The position numbers and the translations under genes were made by a program. 64,000 nt of DNA from Devosia sp. RR2S18 (lineage in GTDB: Bacteria > Pseudomonadota > Alphaproteobacteria > Rhizobiales > Devosiaceae): positions 2,380,001-2,444,000 of the forward strand of contig NZ_CP126539.1 of NCBI RefSeq assembly GCF_030177755.1, given 5' to 3'. A model generated the notes under the pieces. That model did not search any database. It was not told the origin of the DNA and saw only the letters and a list, made by a program, of their open reading frames with translations. Below are positions 1 through 8,695 of this stretch, one piece after another. Every line of letters starts with the position of its first letter. Positions within the stretch are counted from its first letter, which is position 1.

Positions 1-562
1 TGGCCGCAAAAACCGACCAGGGCAGCATGATGCGGCCTTGCGAGGAGACATGGCCGAATGCCCGAAGGTGCCCGATTATCGCATGGGCCACGCCGAGGTG
101 ACCTGCCGCATCACCCGTCTCGACCGGTTCGCCGTCATTGAGGATCATGGCGGCGAGCTGATAAAGCGTCGAAGCCGTCTCGCCCGCATAGCCCTCGAAG
201 GTGGCGACATCGGGCATCGGGTCGTCATAGAGATCGAAGCGCCGGGCTGCGATTAGGCGCAGCAGAGTGCCTGTTGGCAGCCGGTACTTCGTCACGGTGT
301 CCAGCAGCGCTTCCGCCACGGGGTTCTGCCGGACCATGCCATGGCCTTCCCCATCGAGCGCATCGGCCCACCATTGCAGGCGGACCTCACCCGGAGCCGG
401 ATTGGTAACGCGCTCACGAACTGAGGCGACGTCGGCGTTGAAGGCGTAGAGAGCCGTCACCGCTTGGCGCTGCGGCCCGGTTAGCACCAGCGTGGCGAGA
501 TAGCGGTCCCGGTCGGCCGTGCGCAGAGCGTCCGCGGCGTGGCTGAAGCTGTCGGTATCCAC
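1..562 (-). CDS. Squalene/phytoene synthase family protein (NDUFAF6-like), C-terminus cut by window edge
   Basis: Only the first 187 codons are inside the window. A GTG start (560-562) directly follows the stop codon of the upstream gene, so the two are almost certainly co-translated. The fold is that of the squalene/phytoene synthase superfamily: there is RLQWWADAL at residues 61-69 and DLYDDP at about 110-115. The first aspartate-rich region that true prenyl synthases use to bind magnesium-diphosphate is degenerate (FNAD at 41-44 with no following DxxD). This matches the non-catalytic branch related to the mitochondrial complex I assembly factor NDUFAF6. Known family behaviour suggests a role in respiratory complex assembly rather than carotenoid or hopanoid synthesis, but that is inference. 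It is the last visible gene of the yajC-secDF run. Confidence 0.8.
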   Translation of the reverse strand, partial: MDTDSFSHAADALRTADRDRYLATLVLTGPQRQAVTALYAFNADVASVRERVTNPAPGEVRLQWWADALDGEGHGMVRQNPVAEALLDTVTKYRLPTGTLLRLIAARRFDLYDDPMPDVATFEGYAGETASTLYQLAAMILNDGEPVETGDAAGHLGVAHAIIGHLRAFGHVSSQGRIMLPWSVFAA

Positions 563-952
563 TCAGCGGACCCTGTCGACCGCGATCAGAGCGGCGGCAA
601 CGGCACGTTCTTCAGCCATCAGGACATTGTAGGTGCGAACGGCACCTCCGGTGGCAATTGCTTCAACAATCACCTGGCGCTCACGAAAGGCTTCGCGCAG
701 CTGCCGCGGAATGGCAGAGATGTCGTGCCCAAGCCCTATCAGCAGGACGTCGATATCGTCAGCAGCCGCCAACACGGGAGCGAGCGTTTCGAGCGTCACT
801 TGGTCTGCTCGCTCGACGCCCCACGCTTGCATGCTACCCGGCACGCACAACAAGGACCCGCGGTGGGAAACACCGGCAAAGCGGAAGCCCCCATTCCCAT
901 AGGCATCGATCTGCGTCTGCTGCGGGTAGGAGCGAACTTCGCTTTCCGCCAT
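563..952 (-). CDS. Mth938-like / NDUFAF3 family protein
   Basis: This 129-residue soluble protein has the usual length and sequence of the Mth938-like (DUF498) family. Features include the early FRFAGVSHRGSLL stretch, a central VLLIGLG strand-loop and the end ATGGAVRTYNVLMAEERAVAAALIAV, given here in pieces: VEAIATGGAVRTYN then LMAEERAVAAALIAV. Human NDUFAF3, which helps build mitochondrial complex I, belongs to the same family. The gene lies 12 bases after secDF and touches the next gene (an NDUFAF6-like protein), so both look translated from one message. Association with Sec genes suggests a job in membrane-protein assembly. The biochemical activity of the family is not known. Confidence 0.85.
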   Translation of the reverse strand: MAESEVRSYPQQTQIDAYGNGGFRFAGVSHRGSLLCVPGSMQAWGVERADQVTLETLAPVLAAADDIDVLLIGLGHDISAIPRQLREAFRERQVIVEAIATGGAVRTYNVLMAEERAVAAALIAVDRVR

Positions 953-964
953 GCACTAATCCTC

Positions 965-3514
965 TTAGACGGCGGCGCCGTCTGCCTGCTTGGCTTCAAC
1001 GGCCTGCGGTTCTGCGCGTTCCTTGAGCCCCAGATAGACCAGGATCGGAGCCGCGATAAAGATCGAGGAGTAGGTGCCAACCAGCACGCCGAAGATCATC
1101 GACAGCACGAAGCTGCGGATCACTTCGCCGCCAAACACTGCAAGCGCCAGTAGGGCAAGCAATGTGGTTGGGCCCGTCAGGACTGTACGCGACAGTGTGG
1201 AGTTGATGGCACGGTTGAGCAGATCAACCAGCGGCACCTTGCGATACTTGCGCATGAACTCGCGCACGCGATCGTACACAACCACCGTGTCGTTAAGCGA
1301 ATAGCCCACGATGGTCAGGATGGCCGCGATGCTGGAGGCGTTGAACTCGATACCCGTGAGCGCGAAGAAGCCGATTGTCAGTATAACGTCGTGCAGGGTC
1401 GAAACCACGGCGCCGACTGCAAACTGCCATTCGAACCGGAACCATAGATAGGCAAGGATCGCGAGCACGGCGACGGAGAGACCGATCGTGCTGGTCATGG
1501 CAAGTTCGCTAGAAACCGTGCCGCTTACCGCTTCGGTGCGGCGCACTTCGTAGTTCTCTGCGGTTAGAAGGTCTGTCACCCGGTCAACGGCAGCTTGCTG
1601 CGCCTCCGGGCCACCTTCCTGTAGTTCGATGCGGATCAGCAGGTCTTCTGGAGGGCCGAATCCCTGCACCTGCACGTCACCCAGATCGAGTGTCCCAAGC
1701 GCCTGCCGGATAACGCCAGGATCTGCTGGCCCATCCTGATGCTGCGCCTCTATCGAGGTGCCGCCCTTGAAGTCGATACCGAGATTAAGCCCATGAATGC
1801 CGAACCAAGCGAGCGAAGCAACTGAAAGGATCACAGAAGCCGTGATCGCAGCCTTGCGCCAGTTCATGAACGGGATCTTGGTGTCGTCAGGCACGAATTT
1901 GACCAGCTGAACCTTGAGCTGCTTGGGGCGCGCCGCGCCATACCAGCGCTCGATGATGAGCTTGGTAATGAAATAGGCACTGAACAGGGTCGTCATGATG
2001 CCGAGCGCCAGTGTCACCGCGAAGCCCTGCACGGGTCCGGAGCCCAGGAAGAACAGCACGATGGCGGCGATGAACGTAGTGACATTCGAGTCAAGGATGG
2101 CGCTCATCGCGTTGGAGAAGCCCGCCTCGATCGAGGCGATGATGGATCGTCCCGCCGCCCGCTCTTCTCGGATGCGCTCGAAGATCAGCACGTTGGCGTC
2201 AACCGCCATGCCCATTGTCAGCACGATACCCGCAATGCCCGGCAGCGTGAGAGTAGCGCCAAGCAGCGACAGAGCACCGATCACCATAAGTACGTTGATG
2301 ATGAGCGCCACATTGGCGAAAACACCGAACACGCCATAGGCGATCAGCATAAAAATGACGGTGCTGATGCCGCCGATAATTCCCGCAATCAAGCCGCCCC
2401 GTACGCTGTCTGCGCCGAGGCTCGGGCCCACCGAGCGCTCCTCAACGATATCGAGGCTCGCCGGCAGGGCGCCGGCCCGGAGCAGCACGGCCAGGTCGTT
2501 GGCCGACGCCGTGGTGAAGCTGCCAGAGATCTGTCCACTGCCGCCGGTGATCGGCTGCTGAATGACTGGCGCGGTGATGACGAGATTGTCGAGCACAATC
2601 GCGAAGCGCTGACCCACATTGGCGGAGGTGATCTGTCCAAAGGTAATCGCGCCGCGGGTGTCGAAGCGGAAGCTCACCACCGGCATGCCACGTTGCTGAT
2701 CATATGCGGGCTGGGCATCGACAAGGGACTCGCCACCCAAGGAGACGTCCTCATAGAGTAGCTCGGCGCCACCTTCCTGGGTGGGAACGATAATGGTACC
2801 GGCAGGCAGCCCCTGGGCCTCGGCCTGTGCGGCTGTCATGCCGGGATAGACCATGTGGAAGGTTAGGCGCGCCGTCTGCGAGATCAGATTCTTCAGACGA
2901 TCTGAGTCGTCGAAACCGGGCACCTGCACGAGAACGCGCGTGTCGCCCTGGCGCTGGATCAGCGGTTCGGTGGTGCCCAACTCGTCGATACGGCTGCGAA
3001 TAACTTCCACCGATTGCGCCACCAGGGCGCTCATGCGCTGGTTGATCCCCTCGCCAGTGAGAGCAATAGTGAGACGGCCGTCAGCCGCCTGACCAAACGC
3101 GAGTTCATCGACCCCGACGCCGGCGAACAATGCGTCGCTCAGGGTATTCTGCAAGCCCGCTAGCGCCGTCGCCGCCTGCTCGCGCTGCGATGGGTCGGTC
3201 AACTCAATGGTGATGGTGGCGGAAGCTTCATCGGTCGTGATAATGTTGCCAATACCGTTCTGGTTGGCCAGAACGTTGCGGGCATCGCGTCGAAGATCGC
3301 GCAATCGCTCGGTGATGATCGCTTCGCGATCCACCTCCAGAAGCAGGTGCGAGCCGCCCTGTAGGTCAAGGCCCAGCACCATTTGCTGCTTAGGCAACCA
3401 ATCAGGCAGTCCGTTCACGAAGTCGCGGTCGAGAAAATTGGGGAGTGCAAAGAGCACGCCCATGAGGGCGACCAGAACAATGAGGACAGCGCGGATTGGC
3501 GAGGATTTCATCAA
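965..3514 (-). CDS. secDF: Protein translocase subunit SecDF (fused SecD and SecF)
   Basis: An 849-residue fusion of SecD and SecF. SecDF is an inner-membrane, proton-driven accessory of the SecYEG channel that pulls exported proteins on the periplasmic side. The SecD half begins with a membrane anchor and GLDLQGGSHLLLEVD at about residues 48-62, followed by the large periplasmic P1 domain and a bundle of helices. The SecF half starts near residue 555 with the signature LGIDFKGGTSIEAQ and ends with another helix bundle. The fused form is common in alphaproteobacteria and Firmicutes. It sits downstream of yajC with a perfect hairpin in the 60-base gap, and upstream of the NDUFAF3/NDUFAF6-like pair. 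Confidence 0.97.
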   Translation of the reverse strand: MMKSSPIRAVLIVLVALMGVLFALPNFLDRDFVNGLPDWLPKQQMVLGLDLQGGSHLLLEVDREAIITERLRDLRRDARNVLANQNGIGNIITTDEASATITIELTDPSQREQAATALAGLQNTLSDALFAGVGVDELAFGQAADGRLTIALTGEGINQRMSALVAQSVEVIRSRIDELGTTEPLIQRQGDTRVLVQVPGFDDSDRLKNLISQTARLTFHMVYPGMTAAQAEAQGLPAGTIIVPTQEGGAELLYEDVSLGGESLVDAQPAYDQQRGMPVVSFRFDTRGAITFGQITSANVGQRFAIVLDNLVITAPVIQQPITGGSGQISGSFTTASANDLAVLLRAGALPASLDIVEERSVGPSLGADSVRGGLIAGIIGGISTVIFMLIAYGVFGVFANVALIINVLMVIGALSLLGATLTLPGIAGIVLTMGMAVDANVLIFERIREERAAGRSIIASIEAGFSNAMSAILDSNVTTFIAAIVLFFLGSGPVQGFAVTLALGIMTTLFSAYFITKLIIERWYGAARPKQLKVQLVKFVPDDTKIPFMNWRKAAITASVILSVASLAWFGIHGLNLGIDFKGGTSIEAQHQDGPADPGVIRQALGTLDLGDVQVQGFGPPEDLLIRIELQEGGPEAQQAAVDRVTDLLTAENYEVRRTEAVSGTVSSELAMTSTIGLSVAVLAILAYLWFRFEWQFAVGAVVSTLHDVILTIGFFALTGIEFNASSIAAILTIVGYSLNDTVVVYDRVREFMRKYRKVPLVDLLNRAINSTLSRTVLTGPTTLLALLALAVFGGEVIRSFVLSMIFGVLVGTYSSIFIAAPILVYLGLKERAEPQAVEAKQADGAAV

Positions 3515-3535
3515 GAACGTCCTAGAAAGCAGAAA

Positions 3536-3555
3536 CCGGAGCCCTTGGGCTCCGG
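3536..3555 (-). terminator. Intercistronic hairpin between yajC and secDF
   Basis: CCGGAGCCC at 3536-3544 and its exact reverse complement at 3547-3555 form a 9-bp stem with a minimal loop (a CTTG tetraloop if the last pair opens). On the coding strand it is followed by TTTCT, a weak T-tract. It lies inside the yajC-secDF gap, so it is more likely an attenuator or an mRNA-stability element setting the yajC:secDF ratio than a full stop. Confidence 0.6.
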
Positions 3556-3574
3556 CATTGGGAGTAGCCGGACT

Positions 3575-3925
3575 TTACGCCGGTTTGTTGTCGTTGACCG
3601 GCTCGGCCTTGCTACGCACATCTGCGACCATGCTACGCACCAGCTTGACCTTGACGCCCTGAGCGATTTCAACCTCAAGGTCCTCGCCGTCGACAGCCTT
3701 TGTCACCTTGCCCACGATGCCCCCAGTCGACACCACCGTGTCGCCACGACGGATGGCAGCCAACATGGCCTGCTGCGCCTTCAGGCGCTTCTGCTGCGGC
3801 CGAAAAATCAGAAACCAGAAGATGACCACCAGCAGAAGGATGGGCATGAGCTGGATAAAGATGTCGGCGATACCACCGGTGCCTGGGGCTCCGGCGGCCT
3901 GCGCAAAAGCGGGCGTTACGAACAT
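3575..3925 (-). CDS. yajC: Sec translocon accessory protein YajC
   Basis: This 116-residue protein has one membrane helix (LMPILLLVVIFWFLIF, residues 27-42) directly followed by RPQQKR, the hallmark of YajC. A soluble KOW-like region comes next (GDTVVSTGGIVGKV). YajC forms the SecDF-YajC subcomplex that associates with SecYEG and YidC. It is the first gene of the minus-strand run that continues into secDF. The promoter must lie in 3926-4127, a gap shared with the divergent AAA+ gene. Confidence 0.95.
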   Translation of the reverse strand: MFVTPAFAQAAGAPGTGGIADIFIQLMPILLLVVIFWFLIFRPQQKRLKAQQAMLAAIRRGDTVVSTGGIVGKVTKAVDGEDLEVEIAQGVKVKLVRSMVADVRSKAEPVNDNKPA

Positions 3926-4127
3926 AGGGCGTGCTCCATTTTCTCTTTTTACTTATGAAGGGGCCGCGCCAGGCACCAGCATCAACTGCGCTGCCACTGG
4001 ACGCATCTGGGGCTTGTTGTACTTGCACCCCGGTCAAAATCGCGCGGACTATACCGTTGCACCCAAGCGATTGCAAAGCCATTCCAATGGCCACAAATTG
4101 CCGCGCCTACCACGAGGATCTTCCATA

Positions 4128-5006
4128 GTGCAGAGCACGAACTATCTGGCGGAAATTGCCGCAACTCTTGAGAAAATCGCCAAGTCACTGGAGACCATGG
4201 CACCAACCGCTGATGGCTCTGCAAGCGGCATCGGCGAGGTCGACGCCTACCATTGGGAGGGTAATAGCGCGGTCTTGATGCCCGTCCGTAAAGTAAGCCG
4301 CGTGCCACTTGAGATGCTCAAGGGAATCGACCAGGTGCAGGACATCCTGCTGCGGAACACCGAACAGTTCGCCCGGGGCCATGGTGCAAACAACGCTCTG
4401 CTCTGGGGCGCCCGTGGCATGGGCAAGAGTTCGCTGGTCAAAGCCATTCATGGAGACATCGCCGGGCGAGGGAACGATGGCTTCCAGCGACTCATCCTGA
4501 TCGAGATTGCTCGCGAGGATCTGGAGACCCTCCCTGCCCTGATGCGGCGCATCGCTGGTGAGCCGGCTCGCTTTATCGTCTTTTGCGACGATCTGAGCTT
4601 TGACAGCGGCGAGACCAGCTATAAGTCCCTCAAGACCATTCTGGATGGCGGGTTGGAAGGCCGCCCCGACAATGTGCTGTTTTACGCAACTTCGAACCGC
4701 CGGCACCTGATGCCGCGCGACATGATCGAAAATGAGCGCTCAACCGCAATCAATCCGGGGGAAGCCGTGGAGGAGAAGGTCTCGCTGTCCGACCGGTTTG
4801 GCTTGTGGCTGGGCTTCCACAACTGCGACCAAGACACATTTCTCACGATGGTGCGCAGCTATGCCGAGCACTTTGGCTTGGGCTTGGATGAGCAGACCCT
4901 GCGAGCTCGCGCCATCGAGTGGGCAGCAACGCGCGGTGCACGATCCGGGCGCGTAGCCATCCAGCTGGTCCGTACTCTGGCCGGCGAAATGGGCAAGCCA
5001 GTTTGA
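4128..5006 (+). CDS. AAA+ ATP-binding protein, DUF815 family
   Basis: A soluble protein of 292 residues. I chose the GTG at 4128 because GAGG lies about 10 bases upstream and because the longer open frame would run back through yajC. The Walker A motif is GARGMGKSS (residues 94-102) and the Walker B is FIVFCDDLSF (149-158). The region TSNRRHLMPRDM (from about 187) resembles sensor 1. Residues 1-50 look like a helical lead-in. DUF815 proteins are widespread in proteobacteria and their substrate is unknown. The gene diverges from yajC and converges with the NlpD-like gene, separated by a strong hairpin. Confidence 0.88.
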   Translation: MQSTNYLAEIAATLEKIAKSLETMAPTADGSASGIGEVDAYHWEGNSAVLMPVRKVSRVPLEMLKGIDQVQDILLRNTEQFARGHGANNALLWGARGMGKSSLVKAIHGDIAGRGNDGFQRLILIEIAREDLETLPALMRRIAGEPARFIVFCDDLSFDSGETSYKSLKTILDGGLEGRPDNVLFYATSNRRHLMPRDMIENERSTAINPGEAVEEKVSLSDRFGLWLGFHNCDQDTFLTMVRSYAEHFGLGLDEQTLRARAIEWAATRGARSGRVAIQLVRTLAGEMGKPV

Positions 5007-5022
5007 GCTTGCGCAAATGAAA

Positions 5023-5042
5023 ATCCCCGCCGTGGCGGGGAT
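5023..5042. terminator. Bidirectional terminator between the AAA+ and NlpD-like genes
   Basis: ATCCCCGCC at 5023-5031 pairs perfectly with GGCGGGGAT at 5034-5042. On the minus strand it is followed by TTTCATTTG, so it ends the NlpD-like transcript best; on the plus strand the tail is poor in T. It lies between two convergent genes. Confidence 0.75.
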
Positions 5043-5062
5043 CTCGGTACTTCCGCAGCTCT

Positions 5063-6331
5063 CTAGCTGGCGAGAAGCGGCATCGGGTCGACTGGGGTGG
5101 CACCCTTGCGCAGTTCAAAGTGCAGCTGCGGCTTGGTGACCGAACCGGTCATACCAGCGGCACCAATTTTGTCGCCGCGGCTGACGGTGGCGCCCTTGGC
5201 AACGCTCATCGAGGACAGATGGGCGTAGGCCGAGACATAGCCATTGGGGTGGCGAATGAGGACGAGGTTGCCGTAGCCTTCCACGCCCGAACCGACATAG
5301 ATCACGGTGCCATTCTCTGCGGCGGCAACCGCCGCGCCCTCTGACGCTTCAATGTTGATGCCGGTGCCTTTAGATGAGGCGAAATCGACCAGAACGCGGC
5401 CGCTGACTGGCCAGCGGAACTTGTCGTTGCCTGACATGGCAGGCTCTGCGGCCGGTGCGGTGGCGACTTGCGTCGGTGCAGGCTGCGGGGCGGCAGCCGG
5501 CTGAGCGGGAGCAGCCGGATTGGCGACGGGCGGCGTGCTGGCCTGCATGTTAGTTGGCACCGTCGCAGGAGCGGCCGGCTGGGCGGGCTGCGGCGCGGCC
5601 ATTGGGATTGCGCTCGCAACTTGCGTGGGCGCCTTGGTGGCCAGAAGATCGGCCCGACCCGGAATCGTAATGGTCTGACCCACGACGATCTTGTCGGGCG
5701 AGGAAAGGCCGTTAGCCTGAACCAAGGCCTGCGTCGTCACATCGTATCGGCGAGCGATGGTGTAGAGTGACTCACCGCTGGCAATCGTATGGGTGAAAGT
5801 ATTGCCGTTGGCCGGTGTCGGCGTTGTTGCTGCGGTGGCCATAGTAGGCACCGAGCTATTGGTGGGGAGGCTGCCGAGAACGGCAGGCGAAGGCATCGGC
5901 GCGGCCGAGGCGAGGGCGGGCTGGGGTTGCATGGCTGGCAGGGATCCCTGGGACGGTGAACTCAGTACTGGAAGGTCTTGGGACTGGACGGAGGGTGAGA
6001 CCCCTGCCGTCGCCACCGGCTGTGCGAAGCCGGTATTGGCAGGTTGATTCCAAGCCGGCTGCACCGGCTGGCTGTTCCAGCTTGCACCACCGATGGGAGC
6101 GGGCGGCAGGAACTGGTTCTCGGCGACCATATTTTGTGGCGCACCCAGGCTAGAGGGCATGGGCTGATTGAAACTGGCGGGAGCGGACTGAGCCACCGAG
6201 CTAGTGGTGGTCGCATCACCGAAGGTTCGACTGCCGAGGCTTGAACACCCGGTCAGAGCGATGGCGGCGACCATCAGGCTTGCCATGGCAGTGGCGCCTT
6301 TGGGCGCGCTACGGAATAGGCGGATACGCAT
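5063..6331 (-). CDS. NlpD-like LysM/LytM lipoprotein with degenerate M23 domain
   Basis: A 422-residue lipoprotein starting at the ATG at 6331, which gives a signal peptide ending in ALTGC with the lipid-bearing Cys29. Next comes a long Pro/Ala/Gln-rich linker, one LysM peptidoglycan-binding domain (about residues 179-225), a second low-complexity linker, and a C-terminal M23/LytM domain (about 305-416). The M23 zinc ligands are mostly lost: the HxGxD site reads GTGIN (322-326) and the final HLHFE reads QLHFE (402-406). The YAHLS histidine (H371) remains. This is the pattern of NlpD, EnvC and DipM, which activate amidases during cell division instead of cutting peptidoglycan themselves. It lies next to surE, as nlpD does in the classical surE-pcm-nlpD order, but pcm is absent here. 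Confidence 0.87.
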   Translation of the reverse strand: MRIRLFRSAPKGATAMASLMVAAIALTGCSSLGSRTFGDATTTSSVAQSAPASFNQPMPSSLGAPQNMVAENQFLPPAPIGGASWNSQPVQPAWNQPANTGFAQPVATAGVSPSVQSQDLPVLSSPSQGSLPAMQPQPALASAAPMPSPAVLGSLPTNSSVPTMATAATTPTPANGNTFTHTIASGESLYTIARRYDVTTQALVQANGLSSPDKIVVGQTITIPGRADLLATKAPTQVASAIPMAAPQPAQPAAPATVPTNMQASTPPVANPAAPAQPAAAPQPAPTQVATAPAAEPAMSGNDKFRWPVSGRVLVDFASSKGTGINIEASEGAAVAAAENGTVIYVGSGVEGYGNLVLIRHPNGYVSAYAHLSSMSVAKGATVSRGDKIGAAGMTGSVTKPQLHFELRKGATPVDPMPLLAS

Positions 6332-6490
6332 CAGCTCACTCGTTACGCAGGTACTCAACACAAGATCGAAACTACGCGAGTAAGGTAAAGACGAGTTTAA
6401 AGCCGATGCGAATTGCGCAAATTGCAGAGCGAGCGATTCAGGGCTGGGTAAGCCTAATGGAACGAGCATCATGAGTGATGCACCGCTGCA

Positions 6491-7258
6491 TCACGGGGTA
6501 AGACGAGCCGCCAAGTCGCCAACGAGTGCCATGTGAGTTTGCTGCAGCAACATTGGGGTCACCGTGATGAAGCCGTCACGACGCATGGCCTCGAAATCGG
6601 CTGCCGGATCGAGCGGTAGCGGGGTTTCGGGAATGGCGATGAAGAATTTGCCATCATTGTCGCTCGCATAATAGCGAAAGGGCGAGCGGGAGAACCGCTG
6701 GTGCGGGACGACGGCAATGCCCTTAGTCGTCGCCGGGTCACAGAAGGGGAAATTGACGTTGTAGTATGTATCGGAACGCCGGTCGGCCGCGAGGATGGCC
6801 TTCACCGTTGCTACGCCGTGCGTCTCGGCGTTGGACCAGTTCACATCGCGCCCGTGCTCATAGTTGATGCCCTGGCTCATGGCGATGGCAACGGCGCCCT
6901 GCAGTGCACCCTCACGAGCGCCACCGGCGGTACCTGAGCAGTTGATGATATCGCCCAGGTTCTGCCCTGCATTTACACCCGAAAGCACGACATCGGCCGG
7001 CTTATCGCCCAGGATATGGGTCATGCCTGCAACAACGCAATCGGCTGGGGAGCCACCAACGACGGCAAAAGTTCGCTCTGCACGTTCCTCGAGCGCCAGC
7101 TCTCGACCGAGTGTGAATCTGTGCCCTGCCCCGCTCTGATTGCCGTCTGGTGCTACAATCCAAACGTCGTCCGAAATTGTACGGGCAATTTTGGCCATGA
7201 TGGCGATGCCGGGCGCATCCACACCATCGTCATTGGTGATGAGGATGCGCAGGCTCAT
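6491..7258 (-). CDS. surE: 5'/3'-nucleotidase SurE
   Basis: This 255-residue protein has the SurE family length. It opens with RILITNDDGVDAPG, carrying the metal-binding Asp pair at residues 9-10, and has SGAGH and SGVNAGQNLG further on. SurE is a metal-dependent phosphatase acting on nucleoside monophosphates, cytoplasmic and linked to stationary-phase survival. Its ATG overlaps the serS stop in a TGATG arrangement, so it is translationally coupled to serS. The NlpD-like gene follows downstream. Confidence 0.96.
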   Translation of the reverse strand: MSLRILITNDDGVDAPGIAIMAKIARTISDDVWIVAPDGNQSGAGHRFTLGRELALEERAERTFAVVGGSPADCVVAGMTHILGDKPADVVLSGVNAGQNLGDIINCSGTAGGAREGALQGAVAIAMSQGINYEHGRDVNWSNAETHGVATVKAILAADRRSDTYYNVNFPFCDPATTKGIAVVPHQRFSRSPFRYYASDNDGKFFIAIPETPLPLDPAADFEAMRRDGFITVTPMLLQQTHMALVGDLAARLTP

Positions 7259-8586
7259 CAGCGGCCGCCTATTGACGTGAGACCACCCATATAGGGCTGT
7301 AGGACCTCCGGTATCAGAACCGTGCCGTCCTCCTGCTGGTAGTTTTCCATGACGGCGATGAGGCAGCGGCCGACCGCCGTTCCCGAGCCATTGAGGGTGT
7401 GAACATACCGGGGCGATTGCTTCTCGCCGGCCGGGCGATAGCGCGCTTCCATCCGCCGCGCTTGGAAATCACCGCAGACCGACACCGAGGAGATTTCGCG
7501 ATAAGTGTCCTGGCCCGGCAGCCAGACTTCAAGATCATAGGTCTTGCGGGCGCCAAAGCCCATGTCGCCCGTGCACAGAGTCATGACCCGGTAATGAAGG
7601 CCCAGTTTCTGGAGCACCGCCTCTGCGCAGGCCAGCATGCGCTCATGCTCGTCGATCGAGGTCTCTGGCGTAGTGATGGAGACCATCTCAACCTTGTTGA
7701 ACTGGTGCTGGCGCAGCATGCCACGCGTGTCACGACCGGCAGAGCCTGCCTCGGAGCGGAAGCACGGCGTTAGTGCTGCAAACCGCAAAGGAAGCTCTTC
7801 CTCGGACAAGATTGATTCCCGCACCAGATTGGTCAGTGGAACCTCGGCCGTTGGAATAAGCGCTAAACGGCTCTCCCCATGCGGCGTGAAGAAGAGGTCT
7901 TCCTCAAACTTGGGCAGCTGGTTAGTGCCAAAGAGAGGCTCGTCCCGAACCAGGATCGGCGGCTGGACCTCGGTGTACTCATGTTCGTTGGTGTGGAGAT
8001 CCAGCATGAACTGGCCAAGAGCACGCTCGAGGCGCGCCACCTGCCCTTTGAGCACCACGAAGCGGCTACCCGAGAGTTTGGCTGCTGTCTCGAAATCCAT
8101 CTGCCCAGCAGCCGCGCCAACTTCATAGTGCTCCTTGGGAGCAAAGGAGAAGCTGGGCGTGGCCGGGCGTTCCTTGGCTGCCGTTTCCGGCGATCCGTTG
8201 CGGCCGAAATACTCGACGTTGTCGCTCTCGTCGTCACCCTCGGGGACGTCATCTAGGGCGAGATTTGGAATCGCGGCTAGCGCGTTGCGAAGCTCGGCCT
8301 CAATCGCACGCTCTTCGGCCTCGCCCTCCGGGATGATCTCCTTGAGCCGCGACACCTCGGCCATCAGTTCGGCTGCCTTGGCTTCATCCTTTTGCGCCTT
8401 TGCCTGTCCGATTTGCTTGGACAAGGCATTGCGCTTTTCCTGCGCCTCGTTCAGGCGCTGGATGATTACCCGACGGCGATCATCGATTGCCAAGAGATCA
8501 GAGGCGCGAATCGATACGCCCTTGCGCTGTGACAGCGCGGCATCGAAAGCTTCGGCGTTGGCTCTGATCCACTTGATATCGAACAT
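7258..8586 (-). CDS. serS: Serine--tRNA ligase
   Basis: A class II aminoacyl-tRNA synthetase of 442 residues. I start it at the ATG at 8586 (MFDIKWIR), the usual SerRS N-terminus, not at the longer frame that begins 20 codons earlier. The N-terminal coiled-coil arm (about residues 30-105, rich in Glu/Lys/Ala) binds the long variable arm of tRNA-Ser. The catalytic core shows motif 2 ([21 protein letters not shown]) and motif 3 ([18 protein letters not shown]). The gene sits in the tatABC-serS-surE block and overlaps surE by one base. Confidence 0.97.
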   Translation of the reverse strand: MFDIKWIRANAEAFDAALSQRKGVSIRASDLLAIDDRRRVIIQRLNEAQEKRNALSKQIGQAKAQKDEAKAAELMAEVSRLKEIIPEGEAEERAIEAELRNALAAIPNLALDDVPEGDDESDNVEYFGRNGSPETAAKERPATPSFSFAPKEHYEVGAAAGQMDFETAAKLSGSRFVVLKGQVARLERALGQFMLDLHTNEHEYTEVQPPILVRDEPLFGTNQLPKFEEDLFFTPHGESRLALIPTAEVPLTNLVRESILSEEELPLRFAALTPCFRSEAGSAGRDTRGMLRQHQFNKVEMVSITTPETSIDEHERMLACAEAVLQKLGLHYRVMTLCTGDMGFGARKTYDLEVWLPGQDTYREISSVSVCGDFQARRMEARYRPAGEKQSPRYVHTLNGSGTAVGRCLIAVMENYQQEDGTVLIPEVLQPYMGGLTSIGGR

Positions 8587-8695
8587 AAGCGCTACGGGAC
8601 TGTGCCCGCCTCTTGGTTTGCCTGCCGAATGCACACGCCGAGACACGACCTCGTGGCTCGGCAGTTACACCATGAGGTCCAGCGGATACTGAGCG

